64,000 nt of DNA from Lewinellaceae bacterium. GTDB lineage: Bacteria > Bacteroidota > Bacteroidia > Chitinophagales > Saprospiraceae. Location of the stretch: the NCBI GenBank assembly GCA_020636435.1, contig JACJXX010000002.1, positions 2,294,001 to 2,358,000 on the forward strand. Direction: 5' to 3'. Positions 42,024 to 52,256 of this stretch are shown piece after piece (position 1 is the stretch's first letter; each line of letters opens with the position of its first letter). The notes beneath the pieces are model-generated. The model had not been told where the DNA came from. It worked only from the letters and a program-made list of their open reading frames with translations, and searched no databases. Both the position numbers and the translations under genes were made by a program.

Positions 42024-44309
42024 TTAGCGTTGAATCACCATCTGCTGGCCGAACACATCGCTGGAAGTGTGCAGCTGATAGATGTAAACGCCGCTGGCTA
42101 CCGGAGTGCCGGCAGCGTTGGTGCCATCCCACTCGACGGTGTGGTTGCCGGCCGGATATTGGCCAAATGCCAGTTGCTTCACTACTTTGCCGTTCATATC
42201 CAGGACGTTCAGCAGAATGTCGTCATCAGCCGGCAGGTAGAACGGAATAGTGGTGCCCGCCGAAGTGGGGTTCGGGAAATTGGCCGACAAGATGGGTTCG
42301 AAAATGTCGAAATCCTGAACGACCGGCGCGGCCGGGCGGTTGTAGGGCATTATTACTTCATAGGGGCGCATCATCTCGTGGTCCTCGTGGGAGAGGATAT
42401 GGCAGTGCCAGACATAGCGGCCCGGGCGGTCGAACTTTGCGATGACCCTGGCCCTGGTGCCCGGAGGCAAAATGAACGTGTCCTTCCAGCCTCTCTGGTT
42501 GGCTGCCGGAGGAACGGGAGTGCCGACATTTGCATTAGGACCCGATTCAACGATGCTACTTTCCACAACGTAACGGCCAATTCCATTTTTCCCGGAGAGA
42601 TGGCTATGATGTTCTTCCTGGTCTTGTTGTATCACAACTATCCCCCCATCAGCGCCCCCATCTTCGCTTATTTCCAGAGGAGCTATGTCCATTAAATTGA
42701 AAGCGACCAAGTGGAGGTGCATGGGGTGCGCATCTTCGGTGAAATTCCAGCCTTCCCAAATCTCGATATCGTTCAGCATGGGGTTTTCAGTGATGGGCTC
42801 AAACCATGCCAATGAGCCATTGAGCTCGGCCGGATCGTCTGAACCATACACTTTTGGATTGTCGCCATTAATGATACCATGGATGGGCTGCAGGCGGCCA
42901 GCGGCATCCCTGCCTTCAAAGAAGGCTACCCGACGGGTATTATCCGCCTGCCCTTCAGTGTATTCCGTGAGATTATTCAATGTAGTAGATGTATTTACGC
43001 CGAAAGCAGGCGCGCTTCCACTCACCACGTCAAAAGCCATGATCAGGCCGGTGGTCTCCGGGTCTGCCGGGGCCAGGGCTCCTCCTTCACCATCTGCAAG
43101 TGAGTTATCCGGATTAAAACCCTTGAACGGCCCATCCGGCCCGCGGTTCTTCATGATCACGCGAGTACCGGCAGGAAGAGTGGAGAAATCAACCACTATG
43201 TCGGCACGTTCTCCGGGCGCTATTACCAGTTCTCCATTAGGCATATTTACCGGCTGGTTCAGAAAACCCTGATCCACACCGATCTGAATGAAGGGGATGT
43301 TCAGCTTAACACCAGGGTTGTTTTCGTCTTCCAGATAAAGTACATAAAAGCGGGAATCGGAACCGTTCAGCATGCGGAAACGATATTTCGTCCGTTTTAC
43401 TTCCAGCTTCGGCCAGGCTACGCCGTTGACGATCATGAAATCGCCAAAGAACTCTGCAACGATTGAGGGGTCGAGATCGCCTAAATCTGCCCCGTCTAAA
43501 ATGCCTTCAAAGAAGGGGTCGCCATCTCTGCTGGGCAGGAAGAGCTGTCCATCTTCGGTGAAATACCGGTCCTGAAGAACGATCTCCCGCTCGTAATCCC
43601 CACTGGGCAGGGTGCCGTCGTCGATCATATCCAGTTCATTGTCATCGCGCAGCAGGTAAAAGCCGGCAAGCCCGGCGTATACATTCAGGCGCGTGATGCC
43701 CAGAGCGTGGTCGTGGTACCAGAGGGTGGCCGCTTCCTGGTCGTTGTCGTAGTGGTAGATTTTCTTGACGTAAGTCGGGCCCCGGTCTCTCCAGCGGCGG
43801 GTGTACCAGGCTTCGGGCAGGCCGTCGCTGGCCGATTCGGTATGGCCGCCGTGCAGGTGGACTACTGTCGGCTGGCCGTTTCTCGGGTAGCGCGGCGGAT
43901 TTGCCCAGTGCAGGGTTTTGTCTACCGGCAGCAGATGCTCGTTAGGCAGCAGGTTTTCCCACTTCACATCGATGTCTTCGTCCTCTTTTGCAATGAAAGT
44001 CGGGCCAGGGAAGGTGACCGGGCCATTGTAGCGGCCGTAACCCCATACACTGGTGTACAGCTTATCGGCCGGATCTGCCACTTCACCGGAGTAAAGCCCC
44101 AGCCATTGCACCCGCTCCATCATCCTCATAGAAAAATACCCGCCATTGGTGGCGTCAATTTTTTCCGGGTTGGGAAGTCCGGTCACAAATTTGGGATGGT
44201 CATCTGCATCCAGCAGGGTGACTTGCGCCTGGCTGCTCCAGGGAGCGAACAGAAAGGCTGCCAGCCAAAGCGCCAGATAAATGGGTCGTCTATTATTTGT
44301 AAAATTCAT
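42024..44309 (-). CDS. Secreted multicopper oxidase with T9SS tail
   Basis: 761 residues with a signal peptide (to about residue 28). Copper motifs are HLHGGH (type 2/3), WYHDHALG, HPMHLHLVAF and the C-terminal HCHILSHEDHEMM, which carries the Cys-His electron path and axial Met. The layout resembles CotA/bilirubin-oxidase-type three-domain enzymes. A T9SS sorting domain closes the protein (LSANFPNPTSAGTTIPF to GQQMVIQR). It oxidises phenols or metals with O2 outside the cell. It is not near other copper genes. Confidence 0.94.
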   Translation of the reverse strand: MNFTNNRRPIYLALWLAAFLFAPWSSQAQVTLLDADDHPKFVTGLPNPEKIDATNGGYFSMRMMERVQWLGLYSGEVADPADKLYTSVWGYGRYNGPVTFPGPTFIAKEDEDIDVKWENLLPNEHLLPVDKTLHWANPPRYPRNGQPTVVHLHGGHTESASDGLPEAWYTRRWRDRGPTYVKKIYHYDNDQEAATLWYHDHALGITRLNVYAGLAGFYLLRDDNELDMIDDGTLPSGDYEREIVLQDRYFTEDGQLFLPSRDGDPFFEGILDGADLGDLDPSIVAEFFGDFMIVNGVAWPKLEVKRTKYRFRMLNGSDSRFYVLYLEDENNPGVKLNIPFIQIGVDQGFLNQPVNMPNGELVIAPGERADIVVDFSTLPAGTRVIMKNRGPDGPFKGFNPDNSLADGEGGALAPADPETTGLIMAFDVVSGSAPAFGVNTSTTLNNLTEYTEGQADNTRRVAFFEGRDAAGRLQPIHGIINGDNPKVYGSDDPAELNGSLAWFEPITENPMLNDIEIWEGWNFTEDAHPMHLHLVAFNLMDIAPLEISEDGGADGGIVVIQQDQEEHHSHLSGKNGIGRYVVESSIVESGPNANVGTPVPPAANQRGWKDTFILPPGTRARVIAKFDRPGRYVWHCHILSHEDHEMMRPYEVIMPYNRPAAPVVQDFDIFEPILSANFPNPTSAGTTIPFYLPADDDILLNVLDMNGKVVKQLAFGQYPAGNHTVEWDGTNAAGTPVASGVYIYQLHTSSDVFGQQMVIQR

Positions 44310-44944
44310 CAGATAGTTAGGTTTTGGTTAATAGTACTCAATAGGTTGCCGTTAGGTACAGGCTATCTGCCCATACACGTCCAGTTTTGGGAATACAATT
44401 CCAAGCTTATTGCAGGCTACTAACCCGAATAAGGTATGGATACCAATAGAATGTTGGCCAACAACACTTGTAAATGTAGAATTTGGGATCACGGGGAGCC
44501 AGGATAGACAAGGAATACCAATAAGCAAATCTTGTCTGAGCTCCGTTTTGAACTAGATTAATGATTTGGCACTTTTTGCGACTTTTCCGCCGGCTGGCGG
44601 CACTTCCCGGCAAAACCAGAGAAGTATGGACAGGACAAATTAATTACGACTGAGCGATATAAGGGGAAACCAGAAAAAGTATGTAGATAGAGGGAATCTT
44701 GCTCTTTTTTGCTTTTGCAGTGTAAAACTATTTTTTTTTAGCTAAAAAATCAAATATCCTATAGATTAAGTTGATTTAACAATAAAAAAATATGATAAAA
44801 CGGCAGTTTGTCGAAGAATTTAGTTGACAAGCTTCAACAAAACCGGATTAACACAACTTTAAGCCTGGGTAGCGGGCGCTTTCTGCCCAGCAGTTGTATA
44901 TTGGGCAACTGCGATAGCGGGATTTTTTTGTAAAATACAACCTA
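44310..44944. other. Long intergenic region, no gene seen
   Basis: 635 bp between the divergent oxidase and lipoprotein genes. It is AT-rich towards the right (44680-44800). A 67-residue frame on the minus strand (44407-44613) has no family features and is left out. No clear -7 element was found. Confidence 0.4.
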
Positions 44945-45511
44945 ATGAAAAGAATCAGCATCCTGGGCTTATTTGCCCTTTTGGCCTTCAGCGCCTGCCA
45001 GAAAAATGACGAGCCGCCTGTTCCCTCGGGAGAAAATGTCTTGAATTACGACGGCCCCAACGCCACCGGCCCTCTGCTGGCTGCCGGAGAATACGAAGCG
45101 GCGGCCCGCTTTCCGGCGGTGGAAACCAACCCTTACGAAGGGAAGCGCCTTACCGAAGTCACCTGGTTTATGGGCATTCTGCCTTCCTCCTGCAAGGTGA
45201 GGATTTATGGCCCGGGCAGCGGCGACGAGCCCGGCCAGCTTCTGTACTCCGCCGACGTCACCGACCGGGTGCAGGTGCCGTCCTGGAACACCCATGAACT
45301 GCGCGACCCCATCCTGATCGAAGGCCAGGAGCTTTGGATCAGCATCGCCTTCACGCACCCGGCGCAGCAGCAGTCTATCGGCTGTGACTCGGGCCCCAAT
45401 GTGGCCGGCGGCGATTGGCTCTTTTCCAGCAACGACAACCAGTGGATCACTTATGTGCAGCGCACCGGGGAAAGCGTGAACTGGAATATTCGGGGGATTG
45501 TGGGGGAGTAG
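44945..45511 (+). CDS. Small lipoprotein of unknown function
   Basis: 188 residues with a lipobox (LLAFSAC, Cys18). The mature part (VLNYDGPNATGPLLAAGEYEAAARFP, KLTEVTWFMGILPSSCKVRIYGPGSGDEPGQLLYSADVT, ELWISIAFTHPAQQQSIGCDSGP) is beta-rich and resembles jelly-roll lectin-type modules. Function is unknown. Confidence 0.8.
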   Translation: MKRISILGLFALLAFSACQKNDEPPVPSGENVLNYDGPNATGPLLAAGEYEAAARFPAVETNPYEGKRLTEVTWFMGILPSSCKVRIYGPGSGDEPGQLLYSADVTDRVQVPSWNTHELRDPILIEGQELWISIAFTHPAQQQSIGCDSGPNVAGGDWLFSSNDNQWITYVQRTGESVNWNIRGIVGE

Positions 45512-45519
45512 GCGGGGAT

Positions 45520-45610
45520 GGTTGGATGGTTGCCCTTCGACAAGCTCAGGGTGAAATGGTTGGATGGTTGGATGGTTGGATGGTTGCCCTTCGACAAGCT
45601 CAGGGTGAAA
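45520..45610. repeat. Two perfect 37-bp direct repeats with TTCGACAAGCTCAGGG core
   Basis: The unit starting GGTTGGATGGTTGCCC and ending CTCAGGGTGAAA is present at 45520-45556 and 45574-45610 without mismatch. Extra copies of GGTTGGAT lie between, and CCATCCATCCATCCAACC (inverted sense) follows at 45621. The TTCGACAAGCTCAGG core is frequent between genes in Bacteroidota. Confidence 0.8.
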
Positions 45611-45728
45611 CTTTGGCCGGCCATCCATCCATCCAACCACGCACTATATTTTGTCCATTGCCCATCTTTGCTTAATTTTCAGTGGCAAACAGAGGCATTG
45701 TTCTGTTTGAGAAAGCTGAAGCATTTTC

Positions 45729-48542
45729 ATGGCCACATACAACCTATCTGAGCGCTATTGCAAGCATTTACTGCTGGCAACCACCATAGCGTGTATTTTC
45801 CCCTTACTCGCCAACGGCATGGAAGTGCCTAAGGTGATCCATTTCACCAAAGAACAATACCAGGCGCAGAACCAAAACTGGAGCATTGCTCAGGGGCCGG
45901 GCCAGCGCATGTTTTTCGGCAATTCGAGCGGGTTGTTGATGTACGACGGCGCCCACTGGCAAACCTTCTCGATTCCGGGAGAACGGGTGATCCGGGCAGT
46001 GGCCTGCAATGCTCAGGGGCATATTTTCGTCGGAGGCTATGCCAGGGCAGGCTATTGGGCGCCCGGCGAGATGGGGCAATTCAGTTATCATTCCATTCTG
46101 GATGGCGTGATGGATGCGAATGCCCCGCAAGAAGAGATTTGGCATTTTCTGCCAACGGAGAGAGGCCTGTTCTTTCAATCTTTTTCCACCATATACCGCT
46201 ACCACGAGGGCACGCTGGAAGTAATCCATCCCCCGGGCAATATCATGTTTATCCGGGAAGTGGAAGGCCGGATTCTGGTGCCGGCCATACATGAGGGAAT
46301 CTATGAATACCTGCCGGATGCCCGCTTCGCCTTTTTGCCGGGCACCGGAATGCTCGCCGGAAAACGAGTGGCTACTATCCTTCCTATGGAGCAAACGGGG
46401 TTTCTGGTGGTCACCCAGGATGATGGCTTATTTCGCTACATCAACGGAGTGCTGGAACCCTGGGAAATTGCCGTAAATGAAGAATTGGCGGCGGCGCAGG
46501 CCAATAAAGGGGTTCGGCTAACCAATGGGAATGTCGCCATCGGAACCATACTGGATGGCATTTACATCATCAGCCCGGAAGGGCGGTTGCTTTTCCACAT
46601 CAATCAGGAGAACGGCTTGCAGAACAACACCGTCCTGGCGCTCTATGAAGACCAGGCCAATAATTTGTGGGCAGGGCTCGACCGGGGCATTGACCTCGTC
46701 GTGACCAACTCCTTATTGTCGTACCATTTCGACAAGAAGGGAGAAGTGGGCGCTGTATTTGCCGCTGCGCTTTATAAAGAACGGTTGTACATTGGGACCA
46801 ACCATGGCGTATTTTTCAAAAACTGGCCTTCAAAACAGGAGGATGATTTTCAGTTGGTGCCGGGCAGCCAGGGGCAAGCCTGGGAATTGAGGGTGCGAGA
46901 CGGGCAGTTGCTCTGCGCGCACAATTCCGGCGTTTTGCAGATAGGTGAAAACACTCCGGAACTGCTCTATTCCGGTACCGGTGTTTATCATATTCTCGAC
47001 CTGCCATTCCGCGATTCCTGTTTGTTGTTGGCCACTTATACAGGGTTGGACATTCTTCGCCGGGACGAGCAGGGGCATTGGAAGCAGGCTCATCCTGTCA
47101 GAGGGTTTTCTACATCGGCAAAAGATGCATTCTTCGACCCCAGGGGCCGGCTTTGGGTAGCCCACCCCTATCAGGGCGTGTTTTGCCTTCGGTTTAACGA
47201 AGCGCTGACTGAAGTGGAACAGCTGCCGGTTCCCGGGGTAGCGGGCTGGCCGCCTCTGAAGGAGATAAGCGCCAGCATTGCCTGTTGGGACGGCAAGGTG
47301 TTTGTTTGGTCTGACGCCGGCAAACTGGCTTATGATGCCCAAAATGAACAGATTGAAGCTATTTCGGAGGAAATGGCTTTTCCCGGTTACCGGGGGAATG
47401 AAATATGGATTCCGGGCAGGAAGGGAGCATTGTTCAAAGTATTTCCTTTGCATGCCGAGTTTGTTGATGAAGGCAGGAATACCTTCCTGCAGGTTTCCCT
47501 GATACCCAATAACGAACGGATCATCAACCTCAATGATTCTGTTTACCTCATCGGCACGGAAGATGGGTATGGCTTGTTCAATACCAGGAAGATCAGAGGC
47601 ATCGAAGAACTTAATATTCCTGAACCGCTAATTTCTACAATAGAATTGAAAGGCAGGGCCCTGGAGATTCATGCAGTAGGTGCCTTGCCCGGCGCCTTAT
47701 CTTTAAAATCTTCGGAAAACGACCTGCGTTTTTTATTCAGCCTTCCTTTTTACCCTCAGCATGTCAATTTGCGGTATCGGCTCCGGGGATTTGAGCAGCA
47801 TTGGTCCGAATTTGGCAGGGTTTACAACAAAGAATATACCAACCTGCCGCCGGGACAGTATGAATTTCAGGTTCAATCTGAATTTTCGCCTCAGCTCGTT
47901 TCCTTTTCTTTCGCGGTTGAGCCTCATTGGTACCAGAGCCTGTGGGCAGGATTGGCCCTTTTCGGCTTGTTGCTTTTTCTGGGGCGTTTGCTGCTCAAGG
48001 TGCACGAAAACCGAATGGCCAGGCAGGAAAAACGCCTGGAAATACAAAAAAAACGGGAATTGCAGCGGCAGAAGGTGTTTTCGAAAAATGAAATGCTTCA
48101 GGCAGAGATCAACAACAAAAGCCGGATGCTGGCCAATTCTACCATGGAATTGGTCCGGAAAAAGGAGATGTTGATCAAATTGAAGAAAGAATTAAACTTG
48201 CTGGAGAAGAAAAGGGAACCGGAAAACGCCAAACACCACCTGCACAAAATGATCCGCCAAATTGAGGGCCACCTCAGCAGCGAAGAAGACTGGGAAGTTT
48301 TTGAGGCCAACTTCAACCAATTGCACAACCAATTCTTTAAGCGGCTCAAAGACCAATATCCAGACCTGACGCCCGGAGACCTGCGCCTGGCGGCTTACCT
48401 GAAAATGAACCTTTCCTCCAAGGAAATCGCCCCCTTGCTCAACATTTCCCTGCGAGGGGTGGAAAATAAACGTTACCGCCTGCGGAACAAACTGGAATTG
48501 GGAACGGATGAAAACCTGGCCGGGTTCCTGATGCAGTTTTAG
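45729..48542 (+). CDS. Propeller-sensor LuxR-type membrane regulator of the PUL
   Basis: 937 residues: a signal peptide region (to about 30), then a large repeat domain (about 35-640) with Reg_prop/beta-propeller blades (VIRAVACNAQGHIFVGGYARAGYW, NNTVLALYEDQANNLWAGLDRGIDLVVTNS). A triple-Tyr domain follows (LRYRLRGFEQHWSEF, YTNLPPGQYEFQVQ), a membrane helix (about 738-757) and a long coiled coil (760-835). A LuxR-type DNA-binding domain ends the protein (LTPGDLRLAAYLKMNLSSKEIAPLLNISLRGVENKRYRLRNKL). It joins a periplasmic sensor directly to a DNA-binding output without a kinase. Its place just before susC suggests it controls the glucan locus. Confidence 0.92.
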   Translation: MATYNLSERYCKHLLLATTIACIFPLLANGMEVPKVIHFTKEQYQAQNQNWSIAQGPGQRMFFGNSSGLLMYDGAHWQTFSIPGERVIRAVACNAQGHIFVGGYARAGYWAPGEMGQFSYHSILDGVMDANAPQEEIWHFLPTERGLFFQSFSTIYRYHEGTLEVIHPPGNIMFIREVEGRILVPAIHEGIYEYLPDARFAFLPGTGMLAGKRVATILPMEQTGFLVVTQDDGLFRYINGVLEPWEIAVNEELAAAQANKGVRLTNGNVAIGTILDGIYIISPEGRLLFHINQENGLQNNTVLALYEDQANNLWAGLDRGIDLVVTNSLLSYHFDKKGEVGAVFAAALYKERLYIGTNHGVFFKNWPSKQEDDFQLVPGSQGQAWELRVRDGQLLCAHNSGVLQIGENTPELLYSGTGVYHILDLPFRDSCLLLATYTGLDILRRDEQGHWKQAHPVRGFSTSAKDAFFDPRGRLWVAHPYQGVFCLRFNEALTEVEQLPVPGVAGWPPLKEISASIACWDGKVFVWSDAGKLAYDAQNEQIEAISEEMAFPGYRGNEIWIPGRKGALFKVFPLHAEFVDEGRNTFLQVSLIPNNERIINLNDSVYLIGTEDGYGLFNTRKIRGIEELNIPEPLISTIELKGRALEIHAVGALPGALSLKSSENDLRFLFSLPFYPQHVNLRYRLRGFEQHWSEFGRVYNKEYTNLPPGQYEFQVQSEFSPQLVSFSFAVEPHWYQSLWAGLALFGLLLFLGRLLLKVHENRMARQEKRLEIQKKRELQRQKVFSKNEMLQAEINNKSRMLANSTMELVRKKEMLIKLKKELNLLEKKREPENAKHHLHKMIRQIEGHLSSEEDWEVFEANFNQLHNQFFKRLKDQYPDLTPGDLRLAAYLKMNLSSKEIAPLLNISLRGVENKRYRLRNKLELGTDENLAGFLMQF

Positions 48543-49081
48543 CCTCTGTTGAGGTGCGTGGAGCGGCGCTTTTTATCTCAGGCTGAGGGTATGCCTTTTA
48601 TAAGTTTTTGATTTTCAGTTGTTTTTAGGATGTTCTATACAGCCGGATTTTTGCAAAAAAATTCTCTGTGGCGTAGTAATAATGAGGTCAAAATTTAGGA
48701 TTAACCGATCTGGAATAGTAATTTTGTTTTGTTGCTGGCAGAATTTTTTGTACTTTAATGAGCCAATTGCGTCATGTGCCAAATAAGTACAAAGATTTTA
48801 AAACGCATAAAATGAAAGGCTGCCGCACGGCATTTTCAAGTACCTGACTTTACCGCCTATTTATCATACTTGCTGCGATCCCAACTGTGAAGTTTTCGCA
48901 GCCTTCCAAGTTTTCGCCTGGCCTCATCAAACTGCAGGCACATGTTTAAGCGAATTGATTGTTGTTGGTTTGTGCTCAAGGAAAATGTAACTTTCCATCT
49001 CTGGCGCCAGAAACTAATAGGCCCTCAGCTATTGAGTTGAGGGAAACCAATACATAAATGCTCACTTAAATCAAACCTAAG
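48543..49081. other. Long intergenic region before susC
   Basis: 540 bp without a gene between the regulator and susC. It should hold the susC promoter and regulator-binding sites. A TTG at 48732-48734 with TACTTTAA at 48751 is only a weak match to the Bacteroidota consensus. Confidence 0.4.
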
Positions 49082-52000
49082 ATGAAACTTTTTACCAGAT
49101 TGCTTCTTATCTCCTTATGCCTTCTTGGATGGGGAGCCGCCCAGGCCCAGGAAACGACCTATACCGGGATGGTTACCGAAGAAGGTGGCGAACCGCTCAT
49201 TGGCGTCAACATCCTTAATAAGAAGGACGCAACCGGTACGATTACCGATTTTGACGGCCGCTACGAGTTGCGGGCTAATGTGGGAGACACCATCGTGGTA
49301 TCCTACACCGGCTACGAACCTGTTACCTATGTCTTGGGTGCGGCTACTACACTGGACTTCGAGCTCCGCCAGAGCGCGGAGCTGCTGGAGGAGATCGTCG
49401 TCGTCGGTTACGGTTCTCAGAAATCCAAGGACCTGACCTCCTCCATTACTACGATCAAATCTGAAGAACTCGAGAAAACGCCTTCCGGCCAGCCGATGCA
49501 AGCCCTGCAGGGTAAAGTAGCCGGGCTGCAGATCGTCAGCGCGGGTTCTCCGGGCGAGGCGCCCAAAGTACGGGTGCGCGGCGTGGGATCCTATCCCGGC
49601 AGCGACAACGAGGCGCCGCTTTACGTAGTGGATGGCATGTTCTTCGACAACATCGACTTCCTGAACAACAACGACATCAAGTCGATCTCCGTACTGAAGG
49701 ATGCCTCTGCCGCCGCCATCTACGGGGTGCGCGCCGCCAACGGGGTGGTGCTGATTGAAACCAAGGGCGGCAAATACGACTCGCCGGCACGGATAACCTA
49801 CGACGGTTACTACGGCGTGCAGGTTGCCCAGAATGTGCTGAAGATGGCCAATGCCGAACAGTTCACGACCATGGCCCTGGAATCCGAGTCGGAAGCCGAT
49901 ATTTCGTTTATCGACAATGCTATGCAGCGCTACGGCCGCAGCCGGATCAACCCGAACGTGCCGGATGTAAATACGGATTGGTACGACGTTATTCTGCGCA
50001 ATGCGGCGATCACCAATCACAGTGTCGACGTTTCCGGCGGAGGCAGCAAGGCGGCCTACTCCGTCGGCACCAGCTACTTCATGCAGGAAGGCATCCTGGA
50101 TATGAAGAACGAATACGAGCGCTTCAACCTGCGGTCGAAGGTCGATTTTAAGGCAACCGACTGGTTCACCATCGGCGGCAACGCGATCATCAGCAATGGC
50201 ACGCGCTACCTTCCGGAGAATGGCGCCTGGTTTCTCGCCTATTATGCGGTGCCCATCATGCCGGTCTACGATGAAAAGAATACCAACGCCGAGCCTCTGA
50301 TGCTGTCCAATGCACAGGACCTGGGCTACCGAGGCGGCCAGAACCCGCTGGTCGCTACCGAGTTCAACCAGAATCAGCAGAAGATTCGCAAGTTGTTGGG
50401 CAACTTCTACGTTCAATTTAACATCTTGCCGGATAAGCTGTCCTTCAAGTCCTCCTACAACAGTTCCTACACAACCATTAACGCACGCAACCTGGATTTC
50501 CCATACTTCATCGGCAACAACTTCCAGCGGGAGAATTCGGCGATCCAAAAGATCAATGACAGCTACTTCAACCAGATTTGGGACAACATCCTGACCTATG
50601 AGGACAGCTACGGCAAGCACAACCTGACCGCCATGGTGGGCAGTTCCTATCGCGATGAGGCCTTCGACCAGCTGAAAGTGCGCGCCCTGAACTTCCCGAT
50701 CGATCAGGAAGCCGCCTGGTTCATCGACCAGGCCGAAACCCTGGATACCGACCGCGGGAATGTCGGCGACAATGGCAGCCGCTACTACGGCATCTCTTAC
50801 TTCGGCCGGGTGGCTTACAACTTCGACAACAGATACCTGATATACGGCACCTACCGCGCTGACGGCAGCAACAAATACCAGGAAAAATGGGGGTACTTCC
50901 CCACCGTTGGCGTTGGTTGGGTTCTCTCCTCAGAGGATTTCTTTGACGTTGCCGGGATCGATTACCTAAAGTTGCGCGCCAGCTGGGGAGAACTGGGCAA
51001 CGACCGCATACAGGCCAGTGACGGGGCTACGACCACTTCGGTTGTAACGACCTCGTTGGGCGACGTTCAGTACAGCGGGACCCAAACCTCCAATACCTTT
51101 TCAGCGCTGCGTTGGGAGGTGGTGGAAGAGAAAAACTTCGGGTTGACTGCCGAATTCCTGCGCAGCCGGCTGTCTTTGGAAGCCGACTATTACAGCCGCG
51201 ACACCAAGAATGCTGCAATCAGAGTGAATATTCCTGCCATTGGCGGCACAGTGCTGAGGAATGTGGGCGTGATCCGCAACTCCGGTTTTGAAATGGCCCT
51301 GAACTGGAACAACAGCACCTCTTTCGGCCTCAATTACAGCGTTGGCGGCAACATCGCCACCCTGAAGAACGAGGTGATCGACCTGTTCGGGCAGCCGTAC
51401 ATCGACGGCGGCACGGCGGAATTCCGCCAGCGTTCTATCGTGGGCGAACCGCTGCTGGCTTTCTATGGCTGGGAGACCGCCGGCGTTTACCAAAACCAGG
51501 CCGAGATCGATGCCGACCCGATTGCCGTTGCCAACAATTTGGAACCCGGCGACCTAAGGTATGTCGACCAGAATGGCGACGGCGTAAGCGATGCCGACGA
51601 CCGCGTCGTATTGGGTTCTTACCTGCCCAGCTTTATGTTTGGCGCCAACCTGGGGATCAGCTTTATGGGCTTCGACCTGTCGGCTAATCTCTACGGCCAA
51701 TCCGGCAACAAAATCCTGAACCGCCGCCGCGGCGAGGTGATCTTCACCAACGACACCAACATGGATGCCGACCTGGCCAAGAACCGCTGGCACGGGGAAG
51801 GCACCTCCAACAGCTATCCTTCCAGCAAAGGCATCCGCAAGGGATGGAACCAGCGGCTCAGCGATTACTGGGTAGATGACGGCGCTTTCTGGCGCATCCA
51901 GAATGTGCAACTGGCTTACAACATCCAGGGCGAGAAGGTCTTCGGCCCGGGCGCTCCGGACCTGCGGGTCTCCTTCACGGCTGACCGCCCGCTGACCGTA

Positions 52001-52102
52001 TTCGACTACGTCGGCTTTACTGCTGAAATCCCCGACGGGGTGGACCGCCAGACCTATCCAATCCCCGCCGTTTATACGGTTGGGCTTAATGTCAAATTTT
52101 AA
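49082..52102 (+). CDS. SusC/RagA-type TonB-dependent outer-membrane transporter
   Basis: 1006 residues with a signal peptide and an N-terminal carboxypeptidase-regulatory-like domain (VTEEGGEPLIGVNILNKKDATGTITDFDGRYEL). The TonB box region is EEIVVVGYGSQKSKDLTSS. The plug domain is KTPSGQPMQALQGKVAGLQIV and SISVLKDASAAAIYGVRAANGVVLIETKGG. A 22-strand-type barrel ends VGLNVKF. It imports oligosaccharides with the SusD partner 154 bp downstream. A long hairpin separates the two genes. Confidence 0.97.
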   Translation: MKLFTRLLLISLCLLGWGAAQAQETTYTGMVTEEGGEPLIGVNILNKKDATGTITDFDGRYELRANVGDTIVVSYTGYEPVTYVLGAATTLDFELRQSAELLEEIVVVGYGSQKSKDLTSSITTIKSEELEKTPSGQPMQALQGKVAGLQIVSAGSPGEAPKVRVRGVGSYPGSDNEAPLYVVDGMFFDNIDFLNNNDIKSISVLKDASAAAIYGVRAANGVVLIETKGGKYDSPARITYDGYYGVQVAQNVLKMANAEQFTTMALESESEADISFIDNAMQRYGRSRINPNVPDVNTDWYDVILRNAAITNHSVDVSGGGSKAAYSVGTSYFMQEGILDMKNEYERFNLRSKVDFKATDWFTIGGNAIISNGTRYLPENGAWFLAYYAVPIMPVYDEKNTNAEPLMLSNAQDLGYRGGQNPLVATEFNQNQQKIRKLLGNFYVQFNILPDKLSFKSSYNSSYTTINARNLDFPYFIGNNFQRENSAIQKINDSYFNQIWDNILTYEDSYGKHNLTAMVGSSYRDEAFDQLKVRALNFPIDQEAAWFIDQAETLDTDRGNVGDNGSRYYGISYFGRVAYNFDNRYLIYGTYRADGSNKYQEKWGYFPTVGVGWVLSSEDFFDVAGIDYLKLRASWGELGNDRIQASDGATTTSVVTTSLGDVQYSGTQTSNTFSALRWEVVEEKNFGLTAEFLRSRLSLEADYYSRDTKNAAIRVNIPAIGGTVLRNVGVIRNSGFEMALNWNNSTSFGLNYSVGGNIATLKNEVIDLFGQPYIDGGTAEFRQRSIVGEPLLAFYGWETAGVYQNQAEIDADPIAVANNLEPGDLRYVDQNGDGVSDADDRVVLGSYLPSFMFGANLGISFMGFDLSANLYGQSGNKILNRRRGEVIFTNDTNMDADLAKNRWHGEGTSNSYPSSKGIRKGWNQRLSDYWVDDGAFWRIQNVQLAYNIQGEKVFGPGAPDLRVSFTADRPLTVFDYVGFTAEIPDGVDRQTYPIPAVYTVGLNVKF

Positions 52103-52104
52103 CT

Positions 52105-52222
52105 TTCTTTGAAAAATCTCGTGGGCCAGTGGAATGCCGGAACAAAGGCGCTCTCCTGAAAGCTACACGGAGCCTTGTTTCCGGAATTCCACTGGCTTGA
52201 TACCACGAGATTTTTCAAAGAA
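52105..52222. repeat. Long near-perfect hairpin between susC and susD
   Basis: Outer arms TTCTTTGAAAAATCTCGTGG (52105-52124) and its exact complement (52203-52222) enclose second arms GCCAGTGGAAT (52125-52135) and ATTCCACTGGC (52186-52196), then CCGGAA.AA.GGC with GCCTTGTTTCCGG (two mismatches). About 44 base pairs can form in one 118-bp stem-loop, so the mRNA would fold strongly here. Confidence 0.9.
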
Positions 52223-52256
52223 CCAATTTTAAATTTAAACGCTAAATATAATTAAT

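Noticed and set aside
44407..44613. 68-residue minus-strand frame
   Set aside because: No signal, domain or ribosome site; in a long intergenic region.
49115..50620. Minus-strand frame of 501 residues
   Set aside because: Antisense to susC; only compositional openness.
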